DNA of 33,200 bases, from contig PAHB01000116.1 in the NCBI GenBank assembly GCA_002704665.1, positions 7,429-40,628 on the forward strand, in the 5' to 3' direction. The first letter of the stretch is position 1. Each line of letters opens with the position of its first letter. The notes under the pieces are model-generated. The model made no database searches, had not been told where the DNA came from, and saw only the letters and a program-made list of their open reading frames with translations. This DNA comes from Pseudomonadota bacterium. Lineage in GTDB: Bacteria > Pseudomonadota > Gammaproteobacteria > Burkholderiales > Eutrophovitaceae. The position numbers were made by a program, and so were the translations under genes. Shown here one piece after another: positions 16,534-23,479 of the stretch.

Positions 16534-17742
16534 TTAGATTACTAAGGTTTGAATTGAGTGTAATGAAGATTGGTAAACTCGTATCTGATCAAGACTATCC
16601 GCCCATGCTTGCATCATCTCACGTCGGCGCGCTAAGTATTCGGCATGATTATAAACGGCACGAGTAGAGTTACCTTCAACGTGTGCGAGTTGTCGTTCAA
16701 TGACATCACCTTCCCATCCCGCTTCATTCAATCGTGTCGATGCCATGGCCCTAAATCCGTGTGCGGTAAATTCTTCACTCGCAAAGCCTAAGCGTCGAAT
16801 CGCTTTACCAAAAGTATTTTCACTAACTGGTTGATGACGCTTCTTGATACCTGGAAATAATAATGATGTATGATTGACGCGTGGCACGGCGTGTAAAATA
16901 GTGATCGTCTGATGGGCCAGTGGCACGAGATGAGGACGACGCATTTTCATGCGCTCAGCTGGGATACGCCACACGCGCTCGGTCCAATCAAATTCTTCCC
17001 AGCGTGCTTGACGTAACTCCCCTGGTCGCACAAACGTGAGTGCGAGTAACTGTAACGCGGCACGCGTAGGAATAGATGCGTAACTGTCGATCGCAAGGAG
17101 TAGATCACGAATGCGATAGGGTTCGAGTATCGTTGCAAAGTGACGAGTCGGCTTCGGGGTGAGTGCTCCTTTAATGTCTGGACTTGGATCGCGCGTTGCC
17201 CAACCGTTAGCTACCGCATAACGCATGACTTGACCACAGTATTGACGCAGCTTGTGCGCGACTTCAAGATGACCTCGTTGCTCGGCTTGACGACACACAC
17301 GTAAAATATCAAGAGGAGTAATAGCATCACACGCAATGTCACCTAGAATCGCATAGGCATAGCGTTGTAGTCTCGAGCGCAATTGTCTTTGATGTTTTAC
17401 AGTCCAGTCAGAGGCTTGTCGTTTCATCCACTCTTCAGCTGCTTCCTTGAACGTTGGCGTTCCACGCGCCTCTAGCTTCGCCGCTTTTCGTTTAGCTCCT
17501 GGATCGATATCACTATAGAGTTCACGCTGCATCGATTCATGGATCGATCGCGCCTCACGTAGCGAGATACGGGGATAGGTACCTAGTGCGATCGTTTTAC
17601 GTTTGTGACGGAAACGATAATCGTAACGCCAGTAGCGCCCACCGTTTGGATGAATCAAACAATACAATCCTTTTGCGTCATAGAGCTTATAAGGTTTAGC
17701 GCGCGTATCAGCTTGCTTGATGATGAGGTTCGTTAAGGGCAT
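16534..17742 (-). CDS. int: P4-type tyrosine recombinase (island integrase)
   Basis: The 402-residue protein has the N-terminal DUF4102 arm-binding domain typical of P4/CP4 integrases (LTNLIIKQADTRAKPYKLYD..., GGRYWRYDYRF, ALGTYPRISLREAR), a SAM-like core-binding domain (about 105-200) and the catalytic domain. The catalytic residues are visible: Arg in FVRPGELRQARWEEF, HGFR box (TAHGFRAMASTRLNE), the second His in QLAHVEGN and the tyrosine in YNHAEYLARR. It would integrate and, with AlpA, excise the island at the tRNA-Arg 3' end, 226 bases upstream of its start. The gene appears intact. Its base composition is more G+C rich than both the defence genes and the chromosome. A pentamer repeat precedes its start codon. 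Confidence 0.92.
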   Translation of the reverse strand: MPLTNLIIKQADTRAKPYKLYDAKGLYCLIHPNGGRYWRYDYRFRHKRKTIALGTYPRISLREARSIHESMQRELYSDIDPGAKRKAAKLEARGTPTFKEAAEEWMKRQASDWTVKHQRQLRSRLQRYAYAILGDIACDAITPLDILRVCRQAEQRGHLEVAHKLRQYCGQVMRYAVANGWATRDPSPDIKGALTPKPTRHFATILEPYRIRDLLLAIDSYASIPTRAALQLLALTFVRPGELRQARWEEFDWTERVWRIPAERMKMRRPHLVPLAHQTITILHAVPRVNHTSLLFPGIKKRHQPVSENTFGKAIRRLGFASEEFTAHGFRAMASTRLNEAGWEGDVIERQLAHVEGNSTRAVYNHAEYLARRREMMQAWADSLDQIRVYQSSLHSIQTLVI

Positions 17743-17750
17743 GTTGTCGT

Positions 17751-17780
17751 TTCACTTTACTTCACTTCACTTCACTTCCT
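17751..17780. repeat. Pentanucleotide repeat (TTCAC-type) upstream of int
   Basis: Six consecutive pentamers, four TTCAC with one TTTAC and a final TTCCT, lie eight bases from the integrase start codon, in its leader. On the coding strand they read as repeated GTGAA, overlapping the expected ribosome binding region. Confidence 0.6.
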
Positions 17781-17826
17781 GTGGCTTATGCTATTGCTCC
17801 ATTGATGTCGCTCAATCTTGGGTAAA

Positions 17827-17850
17827 AATATACCGTCAAATATACCGTCA
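17827..17850. repeat. 12-base tandem repeat, probable integrase arm site
   Basis: AATATACCGTCA is perfectly repeated at 17827-17838 and 17839-17850, between the integrase start and the tRNA. Directly repeated short sites in this position are typical arm-type binding sites for the recombinase N-terminal domain. The role is inferred. Confidence 0.5.
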
Positions 17851-17967
17851 GCTGATCGTCGTTGGTACTGGACGATAGTTGATACTATAAGATACTAAGT
17901 GCTTGATATCGTTGCAATAAGTTTGTTTTATTGGATAAAGCTGGATGGTGCTGGAATGGGGTAAATG

Positions 17968-18041
17968 CGCCCTGAGCAGGATTCGAACCTGCGACTTCAC
18001 CCTTAGGAGGGGTGCGCTCTATCCAGCTGAGCTACCAGGGC
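17968..18041 (-). tRNA. tRNA-Arg (anticodon CCU), island attachment site
   Basis: The minus strand folds as a full cloverleaf: acceptor GCCCTGG/TCAGGGC, D stem GCTC/GAGC, anticodon stem CACCC/GGGTG with loop CTCCTAA (anticodon CCU, reads AGG), a five-base variable loop and T stem GCAGG/CCTGC with loop TTCGAAT. The discriminator base is G and the CCA end is not encoded. It lies four bases behind the glnS stop codon and probably ends that transcript. The integrase gene begins 226 bases beyond its 3' end, so this is the likely attB/attachment target. Confidence 0.95.
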
Positions 18042-18045
18042 AAAA

Positions 18046-19710
18046 TTAATTTTTTTTCATCTTACCCCAGGAGTCTCTCAGAGTAATCGTTCTATTGTAG
18101 ACCAAACAATCTGAGCCAATGGTTTGATTTTCGACAGTAAAATATCCTAAACGCTCAAACTGTACAGTTTGGGAAACGAATTCTAATAAATTGGTTTCAC
18201 CAATTGCATTTGCCATCTCAACTAAACTAGTGGGATTTAATGCCGTTAAAAAATCATTTTCTCTATTAGGCTCTGCCACACTGAATAGTCTATCAATTAA
18301 ATTAACCTTAAGTTTCATGTTTTCCGATGCTGAGACCCAATGAATAATTCCTTTAATTTTTTGACCCTCTGGATTGACTCCATTAAGAGTTTTAGGAATA
18401 TAATTACAATAAATAGTATTAATATTTCCATTTTGATCTTTGTCGATTCTGGTGCAGGTAATAACGAACCCGTATCTTAACCGGACACTCTTCCCAACAC
18501 TTAATCTAAAAAATTTCTTCGGTGGGTTTTCTTCGAAGTCTGTGGACTCAATAAATATTTCCTTAGTTAATTTAAGTTTTCGGGTCCCAAAGGTTTTATC
18601 TTTAGGGTGATTCTGCGCTTCGATGCTTATTTCCTCATTTTCCGGCAGATTCTCTATTATGACTTTAACTGGATCAAGTACGGCCATAAGTCTTGGTGCT
18701 TTTTTATCGAACTCATCTCGGGCGCAGGTTTCGAGTAAACTAACATCAATCAAGGCATCTTTTTTTGTCACCCCGACCAGTTTGCAAAATCTTTCCAATA
18801 TAGTTGGCGTAATTCCCCTCTTTTTTAATCCTTTTAAGGTAGGTAATCGAGGATCGTCCCAACCGTTCACTTTTTTTTCAGTGACAAGAGTGTGTAATTT
18901 TCTTTTACTGGTAATTGTGAAGCTTAAATCTAATCTCGCAAACTCTATTTGCTTAGGTTTACAATTAAGGTCGATATTTTCAATTACCCAATTATAAAGT
19001 GGTCGATGGTCTTCAAATTCCAAGGTACAAATTGAATGAGTTACATTTTCAATAGCATCTGACAGGCATTGGGTAAAGTCATACATAGGAAATATATTCC
19101 ATTTATCCCCTGTTCTATAATGGGTTATTTTTCTGATTCTATAAATTGTCGGATCTCTCATATTCAGATTTGGAGAACTCATGTCTATTTTGGCTCTCAG
19201 TACATGTTCTCCCTCGTTGAAGTCGCCATTTCTCATTTGTTGGAATAGCTGGATATTGGTTTCCTTGTCTCGATTGCGAAAAGGGCTATTTATTCCGGGT
19301 TTGGTTAGTGTGCCTCTTTGCAACTTTATAGTTTCCTGATCTTGGCTGTCGACATAAGCTAACTCTTTGTTGATTAGTTCGTGGGCAAATTCATAGAGTT
19401 TTTCAAAATAGTCAGAGGCGAATAAAGGATCCTTGTCTAAATTGAACCCAAGCCAAGCTACATCTGATTTAATAGAATCAACGAATTCTTGGTTTTCCGT
19501 CGAAGGATTTGTATCATCAAACCTAAGATTACAGCTTCCGTCGTATTCTTCTGCCAGGCCATAGTTGAGTAAAATAGATTTAGCATGCCCAATATGAAGA
19601 TAGCCATTCGGTTCTGGAGGAAATCTAAATTTTAGATTTTGCTGCCCGTTTTTTATATCATCGTCTATAATTTTTTGAATAAAATTCTTAGTTGGGATGT
19701 TTTCTGACAT
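18046..19710 (-). CDS. glnS: Glutaminyl-tRNA synthetase
   Basis: This class I aminoacyl-tRNA synthetase, 554 residues long, has PPEPNGYLHIGHAKSILLNYG (31-51, with the HIGH signature at 39-42), the KMSKS-equivalent TSKRKL near residue 270, and the C-terminal beta-barrel domains that recognise the anticodon (QKIKGIIHWVSA, RLGYFTVE). It charges tRNA-Gln with glutamine in the cytoplasm. GlnRS is typical of gammaproteobacteria and some others, and the length equals that of the Escherichia coli enzyme. Here the usual MSK is TSK. It is preceded by dgkA with a 13-base gap and followed by tRNA-Arg after four bases, so the three are probably one transcription unit. Confidence 0.96.
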   Translation of the reverse strand: MSENIPTKNFIQKIIDDDIKNGQQNLKFRFPPEPNGYLHIGHAKSILLNYGLAEEYDGSCNLRFDDTNPSTENQEFVDSIKSDVAWLGFNLDKDPLFASDYFEKLYEFAHELINKELAYVDSQDQETIKLQRGTLTKPGINSPFRNRDKETNIQLFQQMRNGDFNEGEHVLRAKIDMSSPNLNMRDPTIYRIRKITHYRTGDKWNIFPMYDFTQCLSDAIENVTHSICTLEFEDHRPLYNWVIENIDLNCKPKQIEFARLDLSFTITSKRKLHTLVTEKKVNGWDDPRLPTLKGLKKRGITPTILERFCKLVGVTKKDALIDVSLLETCARDEFDKKAPRLMAVLDPVKVIIENLPENEEISIEAQNHPKDKTFGTRKLKLTKEIFIESTDFEENPPKKFFRLSVGKSVRLRYGFVITCTRIDKDQNGNINTIYCNYIPKTLNGVNPEGQKIKGIIHWVSASENMKLKVNLIDRLFSVAEPNRENDFLTALNPTSLVEMANAIGETNLLEFVSQTVQFERLGYFTVENQTIGSDCLVYNRTITLRDSWGKMKKN

Positions 19711-19723
19711 TAAATTTTTCCAA

Positions 19724-20116
19724 TTAATTAATAAATAATCTTTTGTAAATCAGTGCTATCCAGACAAAGATAAGAAAAAAAATTGCAATGAAGACAGTAG
19801 ATGATGCTATGTCTTTTGTTCTTCCTGATAATTCATTTTGTTCCTTACCTACTCTGTCAGTTAACGTTTCAATAGCAGAATTAAATAACTCTGTAATTAA
19901 AAGTAAAGCTAAGGAGCCTATTAAAATAATATAATCGATTAAGTTTTGGCCTATAAAAAAGCTTAAAGGTAATAAAATAAAACAAATCACTGATTCTATT
20001 CTAAATGCTTCTTCATGTTGCCATGCCTTTTTAAATCCATTTATAGAGTAGCCCCAAGCGTTTTTAAGCCTGGGTAATCCTTTGATATTTGCTTTCATCA
20101 AGTTATTAAGTACCAA
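19724..20116 (-). CDS. dgkA: Diacylglycerol kinase
   Basis: The 130-residue integral membrane protein matches the small prokaryotic DgkA family: a cytoplasmic amphipathic N-terminus with WQHEEAFRIE, three predicted membrane helices (about 45-62, 66-80 and 108-126) and the catalytic signature ITELFNSAIETLTDRVGKE followed by GRTKDIASS. It phosphorylates diacylglycerol to phosphatidic acid in the inner membrane, recycling lipid from head-group transfer reactions. It leads the dgkA-glnS-tRNA-Arg unit and is divergent from lexA. Confidence 0.93.
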   Translation of the reverse strand: MVLNNLMKANIKGLPRLKNAWGYSINGFKKAWQHEEAFRIESVICFILLPLSFFIGQNLIDYIILIGSLALLLITELFNSAIETLTDRVGKEQNELSGRTKDIASSTVFIAIFFLIFVWIALIYKRLFIN

Positions 20117-20201
20117 GAAATAATCAAGAATAAAATTATAAATAAAAATGAGACGGGTGGATATATCTGCTAAGAAAACATTTATAAATTAATTCTTGCT
20201 T

Positions 20202-20229
20202 TTGACTTTAAAATTTCTTAAATTATACT
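20202..20229 (+). promoter_or_regulatory. Sigma-70 promoter of lexA
   Basis: TTGACT (20202-20207) and TATACT (20224-20229) are separated by 16 bases. The -10 element overlaps the first half of the SOS box, which fits repression by LexA through polymerase exclusion. Confidence 0.55.
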
Positions 20230-20245
20230 GTTTATAATAACAGTA
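20226..20245. promoter_or_regulatory. LexA operator (SOS box)
   Basis: TACTGTTTATAATAACAGTA is a near-perfect palindrome and contains CTGT-N8-ACAG exactly (20228-20243), the gammaproteobacterial LexA consensus. It lies 16 bases before the lexA start and would control lexA-imuA-imuB. Confidence 0.88.
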
Positions 20246-20261
20246 TTATAGCAGGTGCTGA

Positions 20262-20876
20262 ATGGTTAAAGGTTTAACAAAAAGACAACTACAAATTTTA
20301 GACTTAATTCATACTTCTATAGATGAAAACGGTATGCCTCCTACGCGTTTAGAAATAGCCAATAACTTAGGCTTTAAGTCGCTGAATGCAGCCGAAGATC
20401 ATCTAAAAGCTCTGGAAAAAAAGGAATTCATTAAGCTTGTTCCTAATGTTTCAAGGGGCATTAAGGTCTTAAAAAAGACAAATAATAAAAATGTTGGATT
20501 ACCTATAGTAGGCCAAGTAGCTGCTGGCCAACCGATTTTAGCTATTGAACATGTAGAAAATCATATTTTGATCGATCCATTTTTATTTGAAAAAAAAGCA
20601 GACTATCTGCTCCGTGTTAAAGGAGAGAGTATGCTGAATTCGGGTATACGTGATGGTGATTTGTTAGTAGTTCATGCAACGAAAGTCGTTCGTAATAATC
20701 AAATAGTTGTTGCACGCCTTGATGATGAAGTAACAGTTAAGAGGTTTAAAAAAGCAGGTTCTAAAATATATTTGATTCCTGAAAATGATAATTTTGATCG
20801 GATAGAAGTCAACTCAAAATATGGAGAATTTATAATTGAAGGTCTCGGTATTGGGATTCTACGTTTGGATATTTAA
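20262..20876 (+). CDS. lexA: LexA SOS repressor
   Basis: This 204-residue protein has the LexA winged-helix N-terminus (LTKRQLQILDLIHTSIDENG and PTRLEIANNLGF) and a C-terminal S24 peptidase domain. The self-cleavage bond is Ala88-Gly89 in GQVAAGQPI; the catalytic pair is Ser123 in GESMLNSG and Lys160 in VTVKRFKK. RecA filaments trigger its autocleavage and so derepress the SOS genes. A consensus SOS box lies directly upstream. It forms an operon with imuA (18-base gap) and imuB. Operons of this kind often carry a second lexA copy, so the cell may have another elsewhere. Confidence 0.95.
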   Translation: MVKGLTKRQLQILDLIHTSIDENGMPPTRLEIANNLGFKSLNAAEDHLKALEKKEFIKLVPNVSRGIKVLKKTNNKNVGLPIVGQVAAGQPILAIEHVENHILIDPFLFEKKADYLLRVKGESMLNSGIRDGDLLVVHATKVVRNNQIVVARLDDEVTVKRFKKAGSKIYLIPENDNFDRIEVNSKYGEFIIEGLGIGILRLDI

Positions 20877-20894
20877 TTTTTAGTAGATAGAATT

Positions 20895-21497
20895 ATGTTT
20901 TGCAACTTAAATACTAATATCCCAAATACTAGAAGCACTGGGTTGCTTCAGCTAGATAATGTGCTACCTGGAGAAGGCTGGCCTTGCGCAGGTTTAGTCG
21001 ACATAGTTTCTGTTAAATTTTTTGAAGGAGTAATGCCTTTTTTGATGCCCTTAATGTCAGAAGAAACTTATTTAAATAATAAACTAATTTTATTTGATCC
21101 TCCATACATACCGTACCACGAAAGTATTTCAAATAAAGGGATTAATTCTAGTAATATTATTATAGTTAAGCCTAGCAAATCGATTAAAAATCGTACAAGT
21201 GTTATTTATGACTTATTTAAGCAAGGACTTAATCTCAATGACTGTAATGTAGTCATGATGTGGACCAATAAATTACCTTTTCAAGTAAGTCGACAGTTTA
21301 ATTTAATAGCTCAGTTAAATAATACTTTAGCAATAATTATTCGAACTGATGAGCAATTTTATCAAGAAACAATTGCCAGTATTTTAAAAATAAAAATTGA
21401 ACTTATTTCTAAAAATATAGAGCAACAAAAAGTAAAGCTAGAGATTTTAAAATCTACTGTAGGTTTTACAAAAAAACACCATGTGATTTTAATATGA
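20895..21497 (+). CDS. imuA: ImuA translesion mutagenesis accessory protein
   Basis: The 200-residue protein resembles the ImuA/SulA-like RecA-fold family that follows lexA in mutasome operons. STGLLQLDNVLPGEGWPCAGLVDI (about 14-37) is the conserved opening, in which the Walker A region of RecA is degenerate. Further strands LILFDPPYIPY and CNVVMMWTN follow the family pattern. ImuA binds RecA and ImuB and supports error-prone repair by the DnaE2 polymerase. The stop overlaps the imuB start by four bases (ATGA). The identification rests on these motifs and on operon position between lexA and imuB. Confidence 0.85.
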   Translation: MFCNLNTNIPNTRSTGLLQLDNVLPGEGWPCAGLVDIVSVKFFEGVMPFLMPLMSEETYLNNKLILFDPPYIPYHESISNKGINSSNIIIVKPSKSIKNRTSVIYDLFKQGLNLNDCNVVMMWTNKLPFQVSRQFNLIAQLNNTLAIIIRTDEQFYQETIASILKIKIELISKNIEQQKVKLEILKSTVGFTKKHHVILI

Positions 21498-23038
21498 TAA
21501 AAAGTAATTTTAATCTCCCAGTTTCACAAAATGAGCAAGATGCTAATATTAATCTAATAACTTCCAAACTGACCAAATCTCTTTGGTGCTATGTCTATAT
21601 AGAGAATTTCTCTCTACAAGTAATGAGTGGCGATGGGTATCAAAAAAGACCGAGCGTTTTGTATGAATATGTAAATGGCGAGTCTATTATTACTCAATTA
21701 AATAGGAACGCTGCAAAAAAAGGTTTTTTTATTAGTATGACTCCGTCGATGGCTTATGGTTTGCCCATCGATTTATATGGTAGAGATAAAATACAAGAGC
21801 AGAAAATTAAAAAAAAAATTTTTAAAGATTTAAATAATTTCTCGCCAATCGTTATTGATGAATCAAGGGATGGAATATTAGTTGAAATAGGAGGTAGCAT
21901 AAAGCTATTTGGAGGGGGAGAAAAAATTTTTAATTTAATCAGCAAACGACTTGCGAAGTACAGATACTCTTTAAAAATAGCAATAGCTCCGACTCCTCGT
22001 GCAGCTTTGATTATTGGTAAATCAGAGCTAAATACTAATGTATGGGATATCAATAATTTAAATGCAACTGTTTCGGAGATTGATCTTAATTATCTGGGCT
22101 TACAAAAAAAAGATACAAAAAAATTCTTAGATTTAGGCGTAAAGACATTGGGCGATGTTTATAGATTGCCTAGAGTTGGTCTTCTTAAGAGATTTTCATC
22201 AGATGTTCTAAAAGTAATTGACCAATTGTATGGCAGGGTTTCCGACCTACCCCAAACAAGTGTAAATTATGATTTTTTTGCTAAATTAGTTAATGTTGAT
22301 CTTGCTGACAATACGTTTTCATTTGAAAACTGTATGCGCTCAATTTTATATGATTTGAATATTTTTTTAAAAAAAAGAACAGCCAAAACTAGAGCGTTAA
22401 AGTGGTTTTTTTTTTCAAAAAAATCATTAAAGAAAGTGGGCGTCAAATTAAATAGCGATGCTTCTGACCCTGAATTTTTATTGAATGAAACAAAAAAGAA
22501 AATAAAAAAAATGTTTCTGGATGAAATGCCAGATAAGATCGGCTTATATGTGAATGATATTAGACATTATTCGTTTCAAACAAGAGATTTGTTTTTATCA
22601 AAGAATAAAGAAGTTTCAAAAAGTAGTGATAAATATATCAATGATATTATTGAAAATTATGGTTCAAATATAGTATATCAAGTTTTAACAAAACCCTCGT
22701 GTGTTCCAGAAAGAACGTTTGATATTTATGATTCAAGTTGTGTTTCTTATAAAAATACTTTTGTTGGTAGAGTTTTTTTTAGTATAAAAGGGAAAAAGCA
22801 CAGGCCAACTTGGCTGCTCAAAAACCCTAAGCGATTAGCAGTAAAAAATGGGCATGTAGAATTTGAAGGTAGTCTGGAGATAATCTCTGATAGAGAAAGG
22901 CTTGTTAGCGGATGGTGGGATGGCGACGAGGTGGCACGTGATTATTTTATCGCAAAAAATAGTGATCATCGGTTATTTTGGATATTTAAGGATTTAAAAA
23001 ACCTAAAGAAATGGTATTTGCACGGTATTTTTGATTGA
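21494..23038 (+). CDS. imuB: ImuB, catalytically inactive Y-family polymerase-like protein
   Basis: This 514-residue protein has Y-family polymerase architecture, with a palm region (MTPSMAYGLPIDLYGRD, FSPIVIDESRDGILVEIGGSIKLFGG), a helix-hairpin-helix thumb (LGLQKKDTKKFLDLGVKTLGDVYRLPR) and a little-finger-like C-terminal half. The N-terminal strand WCYVYIENFSLQ lacks the metal-binding aspartate of active DinB/UmuC enzymes, as expected for ImuB, which is a scaffold that brings DnaE2 to the beta clamp. It is translationally coupled to imuA. No dnaE2 gene follows, which is unusual. The coding sequence is very A+T rich. Confidence 0.87.
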   Translation: MIKSNFNLPVSQNEQDANINLITSKLTKSLWCYVYIENFSLQVMSGDGYQKRPSVLYEYVNGESIITQLNRNAAKKGFFISMTPSMAYGLPIDLYGRDKIQEQKIKKKIFKDLNNFSPIVIDESRDGILVEIGGSIKLFGGGEKIFNLISKRLAKYRYSLKIAIAPTPRAALIIGKSELNTNVWDINNLNATVSEIDLNYLGLQKKDTKKFLDLGVKTLGDVYRLPRVGLLKRFSSDVLKVIDQLYGRVSDLPQTSVNYDFFAKLVNVDLADNTFSFENCMRSILYDLNIFLKKRTAKTRALKWFFFSKKSLKKVGVKLNSDASDPEFLLNETKKKIKKMFLDEMPDKIGLYVNDIRHYSFQTRDLFLSKNKEVSKSSDKYINDIIENYGSNIVYQVLTKPSCVPERTFDIYDSSCVSYKNTFVGRVFFSIKGKKHRPTWLLKNPKRLAVKNGHVEFEGSLEIISDRERLVSGWWDGDEVARDYFIAKNSDHRLFWIFKDLKNLKKWYLHGIFD

Positions 23039-23479
23039 GTGGATCCTGTAAATCGACTAGAAATAAAGAGCTTTTGGCCTTTATGGTGACGGCTCAATAT
23101 ACCATGCCGCTACTTTATTTTGGTTAAATTACGAAAAATGCAATTTGCTTTGAATTTGAAAATCATATAAAAAACAATAACTTAAAATATTTCTTATAAA
23201 TTAGGCGCTCATTTTCAAAGCTTGCACCGTGTCAGCAAGTTAAACTTTATATTAGACCTTGTGGATAAATTAAAGACTACTTCATAAATAAAGCCGCATT
23301 ATTTAAAATTTTCATTTTAAATAATATATTAACTTCGTAACTTAACCTTTGTTAAGAAGAAGCGAAAAGGTTATACTTACATACTTGTTAGGGTTAATTA
23401 TGCTTTTTAGTTGATTTATTGTGAGCATCAGCATAATTAAGAAAGGGGACAATTGGCAAATAATGTTATTTACATCTAG
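23039..23479. other. 441-base intergenic region with several inverted repeats
   Basis: I see no convincing coding sequence and no remnant of dnaE2. It contains a perfect 11-base inverted repeat, ATTATTTAAAA (23298-23308) with TTTTAAATAAT (23315-23325). It also contains two mutually exclusive short stems, CTTAAC/GTTAAG (23341-23356) and TAACCTTT/AAAGGTTA (23343-23350 and 23366-23373), and an 11-base inverted repeat TTAATTATGCT (23394-23404) with AGCATAATTAA (23430-23440). The last ends 39 bases before the acyl-AMP ligase start. It may be the leader and control region of the lipid operon. Confidence 0.5.

Larger units (their letters stand above)
1..17967. mobile_element. Genomic island integrated at tRNA-Arg (left end not in window)
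   Basis: The region from the 3' end of the tRNA-Arg gene leftwards carries the usual parts of an integrative island: a tyrosine recombinase starting 226 bases from the tRNA, an AlpA-like regulator, a phosphorothioation defence locus, orphan cargo and decaying genes. To the right of the tRNA the gene content is core-like. The bases around the integrase look richer in G+C than the flanking chromosome. I searched by eye for a second copy of the tRNA 3' end and found none, so the distal attachment site probably lies left of base 1. That the whole 18 kb is one island, rather than two nested insertions, is inference. Confidence 0.7.

Noticed and set aside
18623..18997. Plus-strand 124-codon open frame
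   Set aside because: Antisense shadow of glnS.
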